64,000 bases of DNA from Dioscorea cayenensis subsp. rotundata. Lineage: Eukaryota > Streptophyta > Magnoliopsida > Dioscoreales > Dioscoreaceae. The stretch's first letter is position 1; each line of letters opens with the position of its first letter. The notes under the pieces are model-generated. The model made no database searches. It saw nothing but the letters and a program-made list of their open reading frames with translations, and was not told the origin of the DNA. Both the position numbers and the translations under genes were made by a program. Shown one piece after another: positions 25,230 to 36,049 of the stretch. The DNA lies in contig NC_052475.1 of the NCBI RefSeq assembly GCF_009730915.1, positions 27,279,016 to 27,343,015 on the forward strand, in the 5' to 3' direction.

Positions 25230-27046
25230 GCACAAGATCATCTGCATATATAATAGTGATCTTCATCCATTTCAGTTCCCATAATGTTCAGATATGCAAA
25301 TTTTGCTAGTTTTTCTGGTTTTTCATGACAAACTCTTTGCTTTTGCTTGAAACCATGGAATTGGTTATAGTGAACATATTCAGGCTAAGAGTTCATGAAA
25401 GTTTTGTTCCATTCTGCTATGCAGTTACATCCTAGCCTTTGCATGAGCTAAAGCTCCAATAAGCTTACTGCAGATATAATTGGCACATTAAAATTCGGAA
25501 TGCAAACAGCTGCAGAAAAAAGTGATAAATTTGATTCAAGTAGTCATGCTTTACTACGGTCTGCAGACTGTAAGCAATGGAGCCATGCTTCAGAATTACT
25601 GTCACTAAAAGAAAAAATGGGAGGTAACATGTACTTGAGCAATGAAATGAATGACCAACGCACGGACATTAATTGATATTTCAGAAAGGAGCCAGAGGAG
25701 GGAGAGAGTGGGGGGAAGGCATTGGTGGCAGATGGGAAGCATTCAATGCAGCGCTTGTTGGAAGGAAAGAAAAAAACCAAATAAAGAGAGGGAGTGTGGG
25801 AGAGAGAAATGCAGTGATAAGCACAAGCTTTAAGTAGCAGTGGACGGCCATTCAATGGCTTTGTCCACACCATTAATGCCCCCTGTTCTTGGTGAAGTAA
25901 ACTAGTGAGCCTTGGATCATATACCTATCCATGACACTGTTATCTGCTTGACTATAACGTTCAGAATTCAGCCTTCACTGATACCTTTGAATTATGGAAT
26001 GTTTTTCTTTATAATATCTTGATTTAGATAGGCCATGAAGAAAAAGTACATTAAGTTCATCCTACGTGGTTGGAATGCCAAGTAATAGTGTAATGCCAAC
26101 CAAGATTACCCTGATTATTGTCTATATGACTGAACAGTTGGTAATTAATGTGATTCACAGGGTCATAAATAGGAGGGATTGTATCTTTTGGGACAATAGT
26201 AACACTTGTGTGTCTAGTTGACAAACTGATAAGAAGGGCTTCTATTGTCAAGTCATGGAAGGCAATTTGGATTCGTAGATCTGCAAAGCAAAATGAACAG
26301 TTGAGAAGGTTTTAATGGGTATGTATATTTATATACTTGCTATTGTCTGATGAATGAGGAATTGATGATGGAATTGAATAGAAGAATACAAATAGGCTGT
26401 CATTAAACTGCTATGTTTAAGGAAAGCTAATATATGTAAATATCAATTGACTCTAGTTTTTCAATGAGAAATACATGACTTTCAACTTTAATGCAACCAT
26501 AAATTTATGAGAAAAGGTATAAGTCACAGGGAAAAACAAAAACTAAACGAGTGGAAAACAAAAAAGAAAACTTCAAAAATAAATTTAATTAAGTAAAGAT
26601 AATATATTTCACCTTATGCCCTAGATATCTCAAAGATCTTGCCATGAAATTGTCATATAGATAACAATGTGTAAGAGTGTTACACAAACTGGGAGCTTCT
26701 TGCTAAAATAGGAAAGGAAAAGACATACTTTTAAATGGTTGAAAGATCATGGATAATGTTGAGGTCCAACACCTGAAATCAAAGGGAGAGATTGTGTTTG
26801 CTACTAGTTTGATTCATTTAAGCAAACCTAACTTGGTAGGGAGAGTTTAAATACTTATACCACATAGCAAAGGAACACACAACCTCTCCATCCTTCGATG
26901 CCATCAATATTCCCTGATTTTAAACACACAAAAATGGTTCTCTTCCCAGCCTAAGAAGTTGCTAGGAGTAGGTCAATTGACAATTTAGCATAGGAGAAAA
27001 ACATTAGTTTCTTCTTCTTTTTTTCATAATAAATATTATCATCACA

Positions 27047-27080
<34 letters not shown>

Positions 27081-28440
27081 AGTAATAAAGATATAGGCAG
27101 AACCTTCAAGATCAACATAATGGACCACAGCACTAATTCCATGTAAGTTTCTCATGAGCTACTATAAAATAATTTCTGATTGCCCAAAATAGAAAATGAT
27201 CCAGTAATGCTAAAGAATTTTAGAGCCTAAGTAGCCCATAGAAACACCAGCTTGTTTACCCCTATGGTTATGGTACAAATTATGAGTCAGAACTGAATAA
27301 TCATCGTCTGAAGGTCTATATAGTTGAGTTTGTAGGTAATATAAGAATCACACTAAATCATTATCTCAAGGAATACGATTGAAAACTTCGAGCACCTTAA
27401 AATTAGATGGAAAAGAAAAAATTGATTATTCATAAGTAGTTATACTTCTATCAGTAAGACCAGTTTGATGAACTTACTGAACATACAATAAAGTAGGGAA
27501 TGCTAAAGCCTTAATATAGGTTAATACACTTTCCTTAAGGGTAAGTCACTAATGGAAAAATTAGCTAAAAGAAGAAGATAGTATAAGGATTAACTATAAG
27601 ACTAGCTAAAAAAATACTATAGCCCACTGCACAGACTGAAAACACTTCATGATGATCACACTCATGCCCACAAGCAGTGGGCTCACTTGAGCTGAACTTT
27701 GCTGCCCAGCATTCACAGACCAGTGAACTTCCCGGATACAACAAGCCCTTAGTCCAAGCTATTTGGAATCAGCTACATGAATCCTTCCTTTCTACATTGT
27801 TCTATCAAAAGTTTAAAATAACTAAATAAACCAAGATAAGATATATCATTTTGTAAAGGTAAAACATTTAGAAATTAATCAATGCTTTCTGATAAGAGAT
27901 TGAAGTGCAGAGCTGGTAGGATTGGTATCCTAAATTTCAAACACAAGCTCTTTGAGTTTCACATCAATGGTAACAGAAAGGAAGTGGTACTTTTGATCAA
28001 GCTCAATATGCATAGCTCAAATGCTCAAAAACTTGCTACTTGTTTATATTTTATTTAACTGCTTTGAAAATTAAACCTCTGTGAACAATGATGTAAACAC
28101 AAAGTTTATGCAATTAAATGAAATCATGAATTCACAGAAAATCATCGTTCCCCCCCAAAAAAAAAAAACAAAAAAATTGCTTCTAATTTCACTTGTGCAT
28201 AATTTCTTTGTAATGTATAATCGGATACATTGTCAATTCTGGTCAAATTTCTAGATAAAACATAGAATTTTCAAAGTTTTATTCAAGAGAAATTCTGCAC
28301 GAGAACATCATGCAAAAATCAAAAGCTACCATTGAACTTTACAGTAAACTACATGCTAAGAACTTTGAGCACCTGAATAAACTACACAAATGAGTTTCAA
28401 CACAAAACACAGGGAAAAAAGACAAAATTGGGAAGAAAAT
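25230..28440. other. Intergenic stretch or introns of an unassigned minus-strand gene
   Basis: The left part holds the DRB 3' untranslated region. The rest shows scattered minus-strand exon-like pieces. One at about 27990-27916 reads HIELDQKYHFLSVTIDVKLK. Another, the end of a protein, at 26293-26057 follows the acceptor TTTGCTTTGCAG and reads RIQIAFHDLTIEALLISLS to a TGA. I could not join them into one frame with the first exon near 28481. An (AT)n tract lies at about 27050-27076. Confidence 0.3.
27735..27830 (-). mobile_element. RTE-type LINE 3' end fragment
   Basis: On the minus strand the words GGATTCATGTAGCTGATTCC, AAATAGCTTGGACTAAGGGC and TTGTTGTA match the common 3' terminus of plant RTE LINEs as I remember it (GGATYCATGTAGCCGACCCC...TTGTTGTTG). 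Only the tail is present, with no coding capacity. Confidence 0.5.
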
Positions 28441-28451
28441 AGAAATCAAAC

Positions 28452-28481
28452 CTCAAGAAATCGCTTCCAGAATGCAGCCAT
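28452..28481 (-). CDS. Possible first coding exon of an unassigned gene
   Basis: On the minus strand a 5' leader containing the telo-box-like TTAGGGTT (near 28500) is followed by ATG and ten codons (MAAFWKRFLE). A GT donor (GAG then gtttga) comes next. GC-rich leader, telo-box and start codon in good context make a promoter-proximal exon likely. I did not recognise the protein, and the downstream exons in 25.9-28.4 kb are unresolved. Confidence 0.35.
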
Positions 28482-28599
28482 TGCCAGACCTTTGATGAAC
28501 CCTAATCGAGAGGAATTTTGAGGTTTGCGAGGCCTTGGGCTTCGCGGTTCCTCAGCCAATCCATTCACCAAAAAAAACAAAGATGGGCCAATATTTTAG

Positions 28600-30450
28600 A
28601 ATTATTTTTCACATATAGACCATTGAAAATGTTAGTATTTCCATGCATGTCCCTTGTCTGATCATACAAATAGAGAAAACAAATAATATTTACGAGTTAG
28701 AATTTGTCTCAATTCATAATTCAGGGCTTTATAAAATTTCAATTTTGTCATTAAAATATTTTTTTCAAATTAATTATTATACATATATTGATAAATAGGA
28801 GAAGCGCATATATAATCAAGGATGTACATGTCAATTAGAAATTTGATTATTCTCCAAGTGACACAGAATTTGGGTTGCTAGTCTGTACTTATAATTGAAA
28901 CTCATTATCATTATTTTTTTAAAATAATTTGAACAAATAGCTTTTAAATATGTAATTTTTTTATGTAAAAAAATAAATCGTGTTCGGATATAGACTCTAT
29001 GGAATTGGGATAGCATATATTTTTAATACTGAAATTATCTCACAAATATACATGCATACCTCGAATACATAGATATCTATTTGTATACCTCACAAAATTC
29101 TCCTTGTGCTACACGTGAAGTTGGTTTCTAGATGACCATTTTCATTGAATGGCCATAAGTCATAACTCCACGGAAATGAAAAATGAAAAGACGAGCTAAT
29201 AAAATTGATTATTCGCATAACTTTTGAAAGCCACTATCTTTCTGGGAAGCCTAATTGTGCAAGCTTTAATTGTTTCAACCATCCACGTAGCCAATTTATA
29301 TATTTTATACTGTTATAAGTTTTGGTGGATGACTGACCAAAAAGCTAATTCGTAAGTGGTGTCACATTCATATGTCATGGTCCAAATTTGCATCGTGAAA
29401 TTATTTTTTCTAATTGAGACATTTTAAAAGTAAAACACATGAAACTCATTCGCATGCGACAAAAAATTAATTATAAGTCATTTAAAATTTCAAAATAGCT
29501 CAGAGGGATCCTTTGATATGTAAATTTATTATAGTTTACTTTTCGATACATGCAACGGATATAGTATTTTTTTTCATTTAAAATTTGATATTTTTGTATA
29601 ATATTTGATATTTCTTTGAAGTTTTTATTTAAAAAATTGAGAGTCATTTCCGTGAACGTCAATTACTTTTATGATAAAAGGACAAAAAAAATATGATGTC
29701 AGATGGATTTTCTGTAAATACTCAAACTAAAACTTTTTTTTAAATAACTAATTTGGAAAAAACTATTTGTTCATTATGTAAAATCAAAATAAGTTTTTTT
29801 ATTTATTTTCAGTTATTTTTAGATTATTTTAGTAACAAATTTAGGTCCATTGTTTTATGTTTGTTATTGCATATTTGAATGTAAAAACCACATAATCTTT
29901 CTAAGGTTTATTAGGTTAGTTCCAAAGATAAAATCTTAGATAGTTTAAAATTTTAAATAAATCAATTTTAAATTTAAACTTTCAAATATGTAAAAAATAA
30001 AACATCTTTCAATATTTTATTCCGAACAAATTTAAAACTAACTCATGTTTCTAAAAATCAAATGAATCAAAACTAAAAAAATACATAATTTTTTATAATT
30101 AAATTTATAAATTAATATTTATAATTTAAATTATACCTAACCATATGTATCAAACTTATCATCATATCACCAACATAAAATACAACACAAATTTATATCA
30201 TCCTAAAATATAATTTTACATAAATAATTCAAATCTAAAAAAAAACCATTTAAAAAACAAAAATATAGGACCTATAATTATTTATACAAACAGGCATAAA
30301 CTAAAAACTTCACTCGTTATCAAAAAAATAACAGATAATCACCATACTAAACCTATATTTACAAATTGCAACAATCCAAAAAATTAATTCCAACCATCAA
30401 AATTTTTTCTATCCTCATCCTCCCTTAAATCCGTCTACTAAAAAACACTA
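28600..30450. other. Intergenic AT-rich DNA
   Basis: No gene or structured repeat was recognised. Short minus-strand frames of about 60 codons have no protein-like composition. Confidence 0.45.
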
Positions 30451-30462
30451 TATTTATTAATA

Positions 30463-30953
30463 GATATAATTGCCATACAGATCCTAATTGTGTACTTTCT
30501 GCCTTTTTAGACCTTGTAATACTTTTAAGTACATTTAACTCATATTTGATCGAGTTGGGACTCTCGAGTGCGAGGCGTAGATGGCATTATCTTCGCCGTT
30601 TCTTTTGAGCTAGCATGGTTTTAAATATTCGCTGTTAGGTACAATTAAGTCCTTATATTTGATAGAGTTGGGTCTTTTTAGTCCCCCTATTTCATAATAA
30701 AAAAGTCACATTCGCCGTTAGGTACAATTAAGTCATCATATTTGATCGATTTGAGACTTTTTAGTTCCCCAATTTCGTAATAAAAAAAGTCACGTCGGCG
30801 CAAAAGAAACGGCAAAGTTAATGTGTCATCTATGCCGGAGACTAGAAAGTCCCAATTTGATCAAATATGAGAATTTAAATATACCTAAAAGTATTATAAT
30901 GACTAAAAAGGCAGAAAATACATAATTACAGGGACATGTACGGCAATTAAACC
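30463..30953. mobile_element. Mutator-type MITE, 491 bp, with exact 9-bp target duplications
   Basis: The element is flanked by TTATTAATA at 30454-30462 and 30954-30962. Its ends are inverted repeats of about 150 bp: left GATATAATTGCCATACAG, and the right end on the other strand reads GGTTTAATTGCCGTACAT. Both arms then pass through TTTCTGCCTTTTTAG and CATATTTGATC to GCCGTTTCTTTTG. The centre holds an internal tandem duplication of about 80 bp (GTTAGGTACAATTAAGTC at about 30635 and 30718). Duplication length and long terminal repeats fit a MULE-derived MITE. No transposase is present. Confidence 0.88.
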
Positions 30954-31297
30954 TTATTAATATCTCCATCTCTATTTTTTTTTTTTATTTTTTATTTTTT
31001 AAAAAAATGGATAACCACATCCATTCAAACTCCATTTCTATTTTGACTGTAGTTCGATTAAGACTAATAAATAAATAAATATATATATATATATATATTT
31101 ATTAAAAAAAATCAAAAAGAAACAACGTGTTGGCGAGGATACCCGCGTTGTGGAATGATACCAAGCATATTCCCATATTCCTCTCCCTCTAGTTCTCTCT
31201 GTCTCTCTCCCTCAACAGCTTGATTCCTCTCAATTTCTCAAATGGCTTTCATCGAATATACTCTCGCACAATCCCTTTCCTCATCCTTACCTTTCGC

Positions 31298-31306
31298 TTT
31301 ATATAC
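31298..31306 (+). promoter_or_regulatory. TATA-like box of the GDPD gene
   Basis: TTTATATAC sits 59 bases before the start codon at 31365, preceded by CT-rich DNA. If used, the leader would be only about 30 bases. An upstream start in the CT-rich tract (31180-31210) is an alternative. Confidence 0.4.
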
Positions 31307-31364
31307 CCAAATCAACCAATCTAGTCCTCATCATCCCCAAAATCCTCACTAGTCCACTCCTCCG

Positions 31365-34186
31365 ATGGCGCTCAAGGCCGTGCACGTCTCCGACGTCCCC
31401 TCTCTCGATCAGGTCCCGGAGTCCCCCGTTCTCTCACTCTCCTCTCCCCGTCTTCCCAATGGTACTACTAATACTGCTACCTTTGTCTATCAATCACCAT
31501 TGATTTTTTTTTGCAATAGTGGTTACCTAAAATCGATGGATCTGGTGCAGGGGCGGAGATCGGACGCAAGGCTGAGAGGTTCTTGGTGATCGGGCATCGT
31601 GGGAAGGGGATGAACGCGCTGGCGTCGCAGGATCGACGCTTGAAGGCCGTGAAGGAGAACTCCATCTTGTCCTTCAATATGGCCGGCCGTTTTCCCATTG
31701 ACTTCGTCGAGTTCGACGTTCAGGTACCATAACGCCGTTATATATATATATATAGACGTAGATATCGTCCGTTATGTTTTCCGTTGTCTCACGGCCGTTA
31801 CTAAACGCTGTTACTAAAAGGAGAATGACCGCCGTTATATTTGCCGCCTTCTCCTCCGGCGGAGGTACTGCCGTGCGAAAACTTACAGCGGCGAGTAATA
31901 GCCGCGGTTTTTCTCGACACGTGGGACCTTAACGTTGACCGGGTTGACCCGTCTGTTTATTTCTAGATGGACCACGTGTGCGATTCGTGAAATATACACA
32001 CCGTATAAGAATTTTTAGTAATGGTTTTGGACTCTCGTGTTCGTCTAAGGTTTTATTTTCTTAAATTTTTTTGGTGGGTAGAAAATTTAAGTATGTGATT
32101 ATGGTTTTTTAGGCTATTGATATTTGTTTAAATATTTATTAAATTTATTGTTTATGTACTTAAATTTTTAAAATTTGAGGTGATTGTCACTTATTTTTAT
32201 ATATATAAAAAAAATTGTTTGATGAATTAATGGCTGGTAGTGGTTGGATCTTTAGAATTTTGTGAAAAAAAGTATTTTATCAAGTTAGAATTTGTAAAAA
32301 TTTGAAATTTTGGTTTTTTTTTTTCCATATTGGAGGATTCGTAAAAATAGTAATATAAATTGTAGAAAAGTAGAGAATATGGTCTGCCAAATGAATTAAT
32401 TAAAAGACACACCAGGCCACTGCGCAATTATAAAATGGAAAAAGAAAGGCCCACCTGGGATGAATCTGTTTGTCTGGGTTTGTCCACCACTAGGTGCTGG
32501 AAGCCTGGAACTGGAACCCCACCATAGATGATCAGAGCCACAAATTGAGGTCCTGAACTCCTGCTACTCATGTTTTTTATTGGAAAGTGTGGGTAACATT
32601 ATCCACTATATCTGAGTCCTTTTAGATTTTACCAAATATATATATATATATATATATTTTTTTTTGACGAAGTAAGTTAATGTGATCATGTGGAAACTTG
32701 GTTAATGATGCTAATTACACTGATTGAAACCCATTGTTAGTTTTATTTCTGTTGGAAAATACCTTTTTTTTAAAAAAAAAATGGATAAAAAATACCCTTT
32801 TTTGTTGAAATATTATCACAGTTTTTTCTTTAACTTATCACTTGCACTTTTTATCAGGTTACAAGAGATGATTGCCCTATTATTTTCCACGATGATTTCA
32901 TCCTCACTGAAGAAAATGTAAGCCTCTAAAGTCTAAACTTACTGTTACTAAATCAGAGCAACTTTTCTTTGCAAAGTCTGTTTTTTTTTTCATCTTTTTA
33001 TTTGTTTTGGTTATGGATATTTATTTGGTTGTTTGATGGGTTTAGAATCATACTTCTGAGAAGCGAGTCACAGATCTTACTTTGGAGGAGTTCTTATCAT
33101 ATGGCCCTCAGAGAGAACCTGGCAAAGTATGCTCTATCACAAACTTTTGCAGCAAAGACTATGCATGGATGGAATTGGAGCTAATTATTTTGTCTTTGTT
33201 TTGGCATTACAGATTGGAAAACCATTGTTTAGGAAGACCAAAGATGGCAGAGTTTTTAATTGGAATGTGGAACTGGATGACTCATTCTGCACATTAGCAG
33301 AAACATTTCAAAAGGTTGACTCCCATCTTGGTTTCAACATTGAGTTGAAGTTTGATGACAATATTATATACTCTGAAGATCATCTCACTCATGTCTTACA
33401 AGTCATCCTGAGGGTGAGAAGATATCTATTCCTCTGCATGTTTCAATTCTTCCATGTTGTTGTTATGTTCTTACTCTTATCACTTTCATCTATAGGTGGT
33501 TTTCCAATTCGCCGGCGACAGACCTATCATTTTCTCTAGCTTCCAACCCGATGCCGCACAGCTAATTCGGAAACTACAAGACGTGTACCCTGTATGTTAA
33601 CCTCAACATTTATCTTCTTGATGCTTTGATAGATTGATGAAATGTAGCTTTGATGACATTGTTGTTCATCTGTTTATTCATTCAGGTGTTCTTCCTCACA
33701 AATGGAGGAACACAGACATACACTGATGTGAGAAGGAACTCATTAGAGGAGGCCCTCAACCTATGCCTATCAAATGGCTTACAAGGCATTGTTTCAGAAG
33801 TGAGAGCAATCTTCAGAAACCCAACCATTGTTCCCAGAATCAAGGAATCCAATCTTACTCTTCTAACCTATGGACAGCTAAAGTAAGCCATTCATTCTAT
33901 TCAGTTTTGAAAATCTAGTCAACATCAATGTCAGAAATCATGTACTAAAAACTGTGTCCTGCTACTCATCTGCAGCAATGTTCCTGAAGCTGTATACATG
34001 CAGCATTTGATGGGAGTAAATGGTGTAATCGTTGATCTAGTGCAAGAGATCACTGAAGCTGTTATGGACTTCTCTAATTCTTTAGATGAGGTGAAAGAGA
34101 ATGATAAAGGGGTGACCAGGCCTAATTTTTCTCAGCGTGAGCTTGCTTTCTTGTTAAAGCTCATACCTGAACTAATTCAGCAATAA
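31365..34186 (+). CDS. Glycerophosphodiester phosphodiesterase (plant GDPD1/2 type)
   Basis: Eight exons: 31365-31461, 31551-31723, 32858-32917, 33046-33126, 33213-33413, 33496-33591, 33686-33882 and 33976-34186, giving 371 residues. The enzyme hydrolyses glycerophosphodiesters to glycerol-3-phosphate and an alcohol; in plants this recycles phosphate from lipids under phosphate starvation. The catalytic pattern is intact: VIGHRGKGMN (His48, Arg49), VEFDVQVTRDDCPIIFHDD (Glu86, Asp88, His101) and NIELKFDD (Glu181). The start MALKAVHVSDVPSLDQVPE is family-typical. The N terminus could act as a weak plastid signal as in Arabidopsis GDPD1, or the protein may be cytosolic as reported for GDPD2-type enzymes. 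Length (371) is close to the 370-390 of the family. Intron 2 is the longest, about 1.1 kb. Confidence 0.93.
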
Positions 34187-34189
34187 GGA

Positions 34190-35777
34190 GTAGTGAAATA
34201 TATTATTATTCAAGGTGGCCATACTCAGATGCAATGCAAGGCACTTTTTCTTTTTTTTTTTTTTGTTAATTAGGGGCTAACTACTGTATATACATTACAT
34301 ATGTATGCATACACATGCTATGTTTATCAAACAGAAAACCAGGGATGTCACCCTTTTATTCTATGTTGCTAGAACTTACAACTCCTTTGGTTTCACAATT
34401 TTCACTCATCTCTCTCTTCCTTTTTGTTTTTGGTGCTCAACTTTTTGGTATTTAAGACAATTTGGATTTATTCATCCTAAAAGTTCATATTTATAGAAAG
34501 TGTTATTCAAATTTGTTTTTTAATATAAATGAATGAGCCTCGAATCTTCAACTTTGCCTTTTGAAAAGAATATGAACCCTCAATCTTCTATCTAGAAAAG
34601 ACAATAATCATTATTTTTTTTATAAATATATTAAAATATTAAAATGGTTCATTTATTTTGGGTTGTCCATTTTTTTAGTTCTTCTAATATAAAATCTGTT
34701 TTTTGGTTTTCATACTTGCACATTTTCATAATATTTTGATCTTAATAATATTGAAGTATCATTCAAATCATATAAATTTGAGAGGTTGTTTAATGCAATC
34801 AATTTTTATATATATAAAATAATAAATTTGTTTAATCCATATGTTCCTTTCGGTTTTTAATAAAATAAAAGCATTCATGGTCTTTTGTTTCCCTTGGTGG
34901 ATTGATGTTTTACATTCAATAGTCTCGATCTAGTTTATAAACTTTTTTTAAAAATTGATAAACCACAAATATCATTGCAATTTGCAAAAAAAACAAAATA
35001 TCCGACTTAATAAATTTGAACTAACTGAATGTGCAACTAATATAAATTTTTTTTTTTTGTAATAATGTAGTAAGCTGTGTACATAATTGTTATATTAGAG
35101 AATCCAACCCAATCAATTTCTCTTGTTTTATTCAAACTCAAGTCATCATATTCATGAGGTATATACACAAGGCTGATTAACTTTAATATTCATGTCAAAC
35201 CACTGTATATATATGTGTGTGTTACGTGTGTAGAGTTTTGGATATATATATATATATATATGATAAGACAAACATTTTTGAACTAAGATGGGCTAAACAA
35301 GCAAACTTTGGCCCGATGATGCTTACAAAAGAACTTAAAAAATTCTTCAGCCTTATATTTTCAAATGAAAATGTATACAACAAATTTTTTTTATTTATTT
35401 ATTTATTTTTATTTTTTATTTTTATTTTCTGGCATGACAAAGCTCTCTTTTTTCACATTGTGAACCCTGTTTGTTGAAACCTCAAACTTGTCCTAGTTAT
35501 TCTATGAAACCATACCTTTTGAAGTGCGTAACTTGAGAGCATATGTTCCCTCCCTCTTCAGTAACTTATAGAAGACCACAGAGTCTGATGCTTAGAAAGT
35601 TAAAGAACTTTACGGTTAGATCATTCTATCATTTGCTTAATAATGAAGGAATAAAGTGTGCTCCTGGGTTCCAAATTCTGAACAAACTCTTTTTACAGAG
35701 AATTAACTTGTTCAACTAGTTGGCATGGGGACTATAAAATTTTGACATTTGATAACCTGACTAAGAGTGGCTTTAAC
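34190..35777. other. Intergenic AT-rich DNA with a MITE arm
   Basis: After the GDPD 3' untranslated region the DNA is AT-rich. About 34635-34745 matches one terminal arm of the inverted-repeat element at 50114-50390 (shared words ATTAAAATGGT, TTATTTTG, TTTTTTTAGT, AATATAAAATCT). No gene is seen. Confidence 0.45.
34635..34745. mobile_element. Partial MITE arm, same family as 50114-50390
   Basis: The sequence from about ATATTAAAATGGTTCATTT to TTTGGTTTTCATACTTGC aligns with the right-hand arm of the 50-kb element read on the other strand. No opposing arm is found nearby, so this is a solo or truncated copy. Confidence 0.5.
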
Positions 35778-35795
35778 AACTTACCAATAGCCACA

Positions 35796-36029
35796 CCAAC
35801 GACTAAATGGTTTATTGGTATACGGGTCATCAATAGAACTCTTCACCGAGTGGTGAGAATTCGATTATGGGTTGAAGACATTTCTAGGAGATGTGAGCGG
35901 TGGTTGTGTACGGGTGATCCCAGCGCCCATGTGCGCACGAGCTCCACCCCCACTTGCTCCACCGAGACTTGTGCATGCTCCTAATAGTTTAGCAGGACCT
36001 TCAGGTTGTCTGTTCCTCTTGTCAAAAAA
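35796..36029 (+). mobile_element. tRNA-derived SINE, about 234 bp, with 18-bp target duplication
   Basis: The element is flanked by AACTTACCAATAGCCACA at 35778-35795 and 36030-36047, an exact 18-bp match. It ends in a run of A residues. Near the 5' end, TGGTTTATTGGTAT resembles a Pol III A box, and GAGAATTCGATTATGGG about 40 bases later resembles a B box, as in tRNA-derived SINEs. The GC-rich body (ATCCCAGCGCCCATGTGCGC) contrasts with the AT-rich surroundings. The intact duplication suggests a fairly recent insertion. Confidence 0.85.
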
Positions 36030-36049
36030 AACTTACCAATAGCCACATG

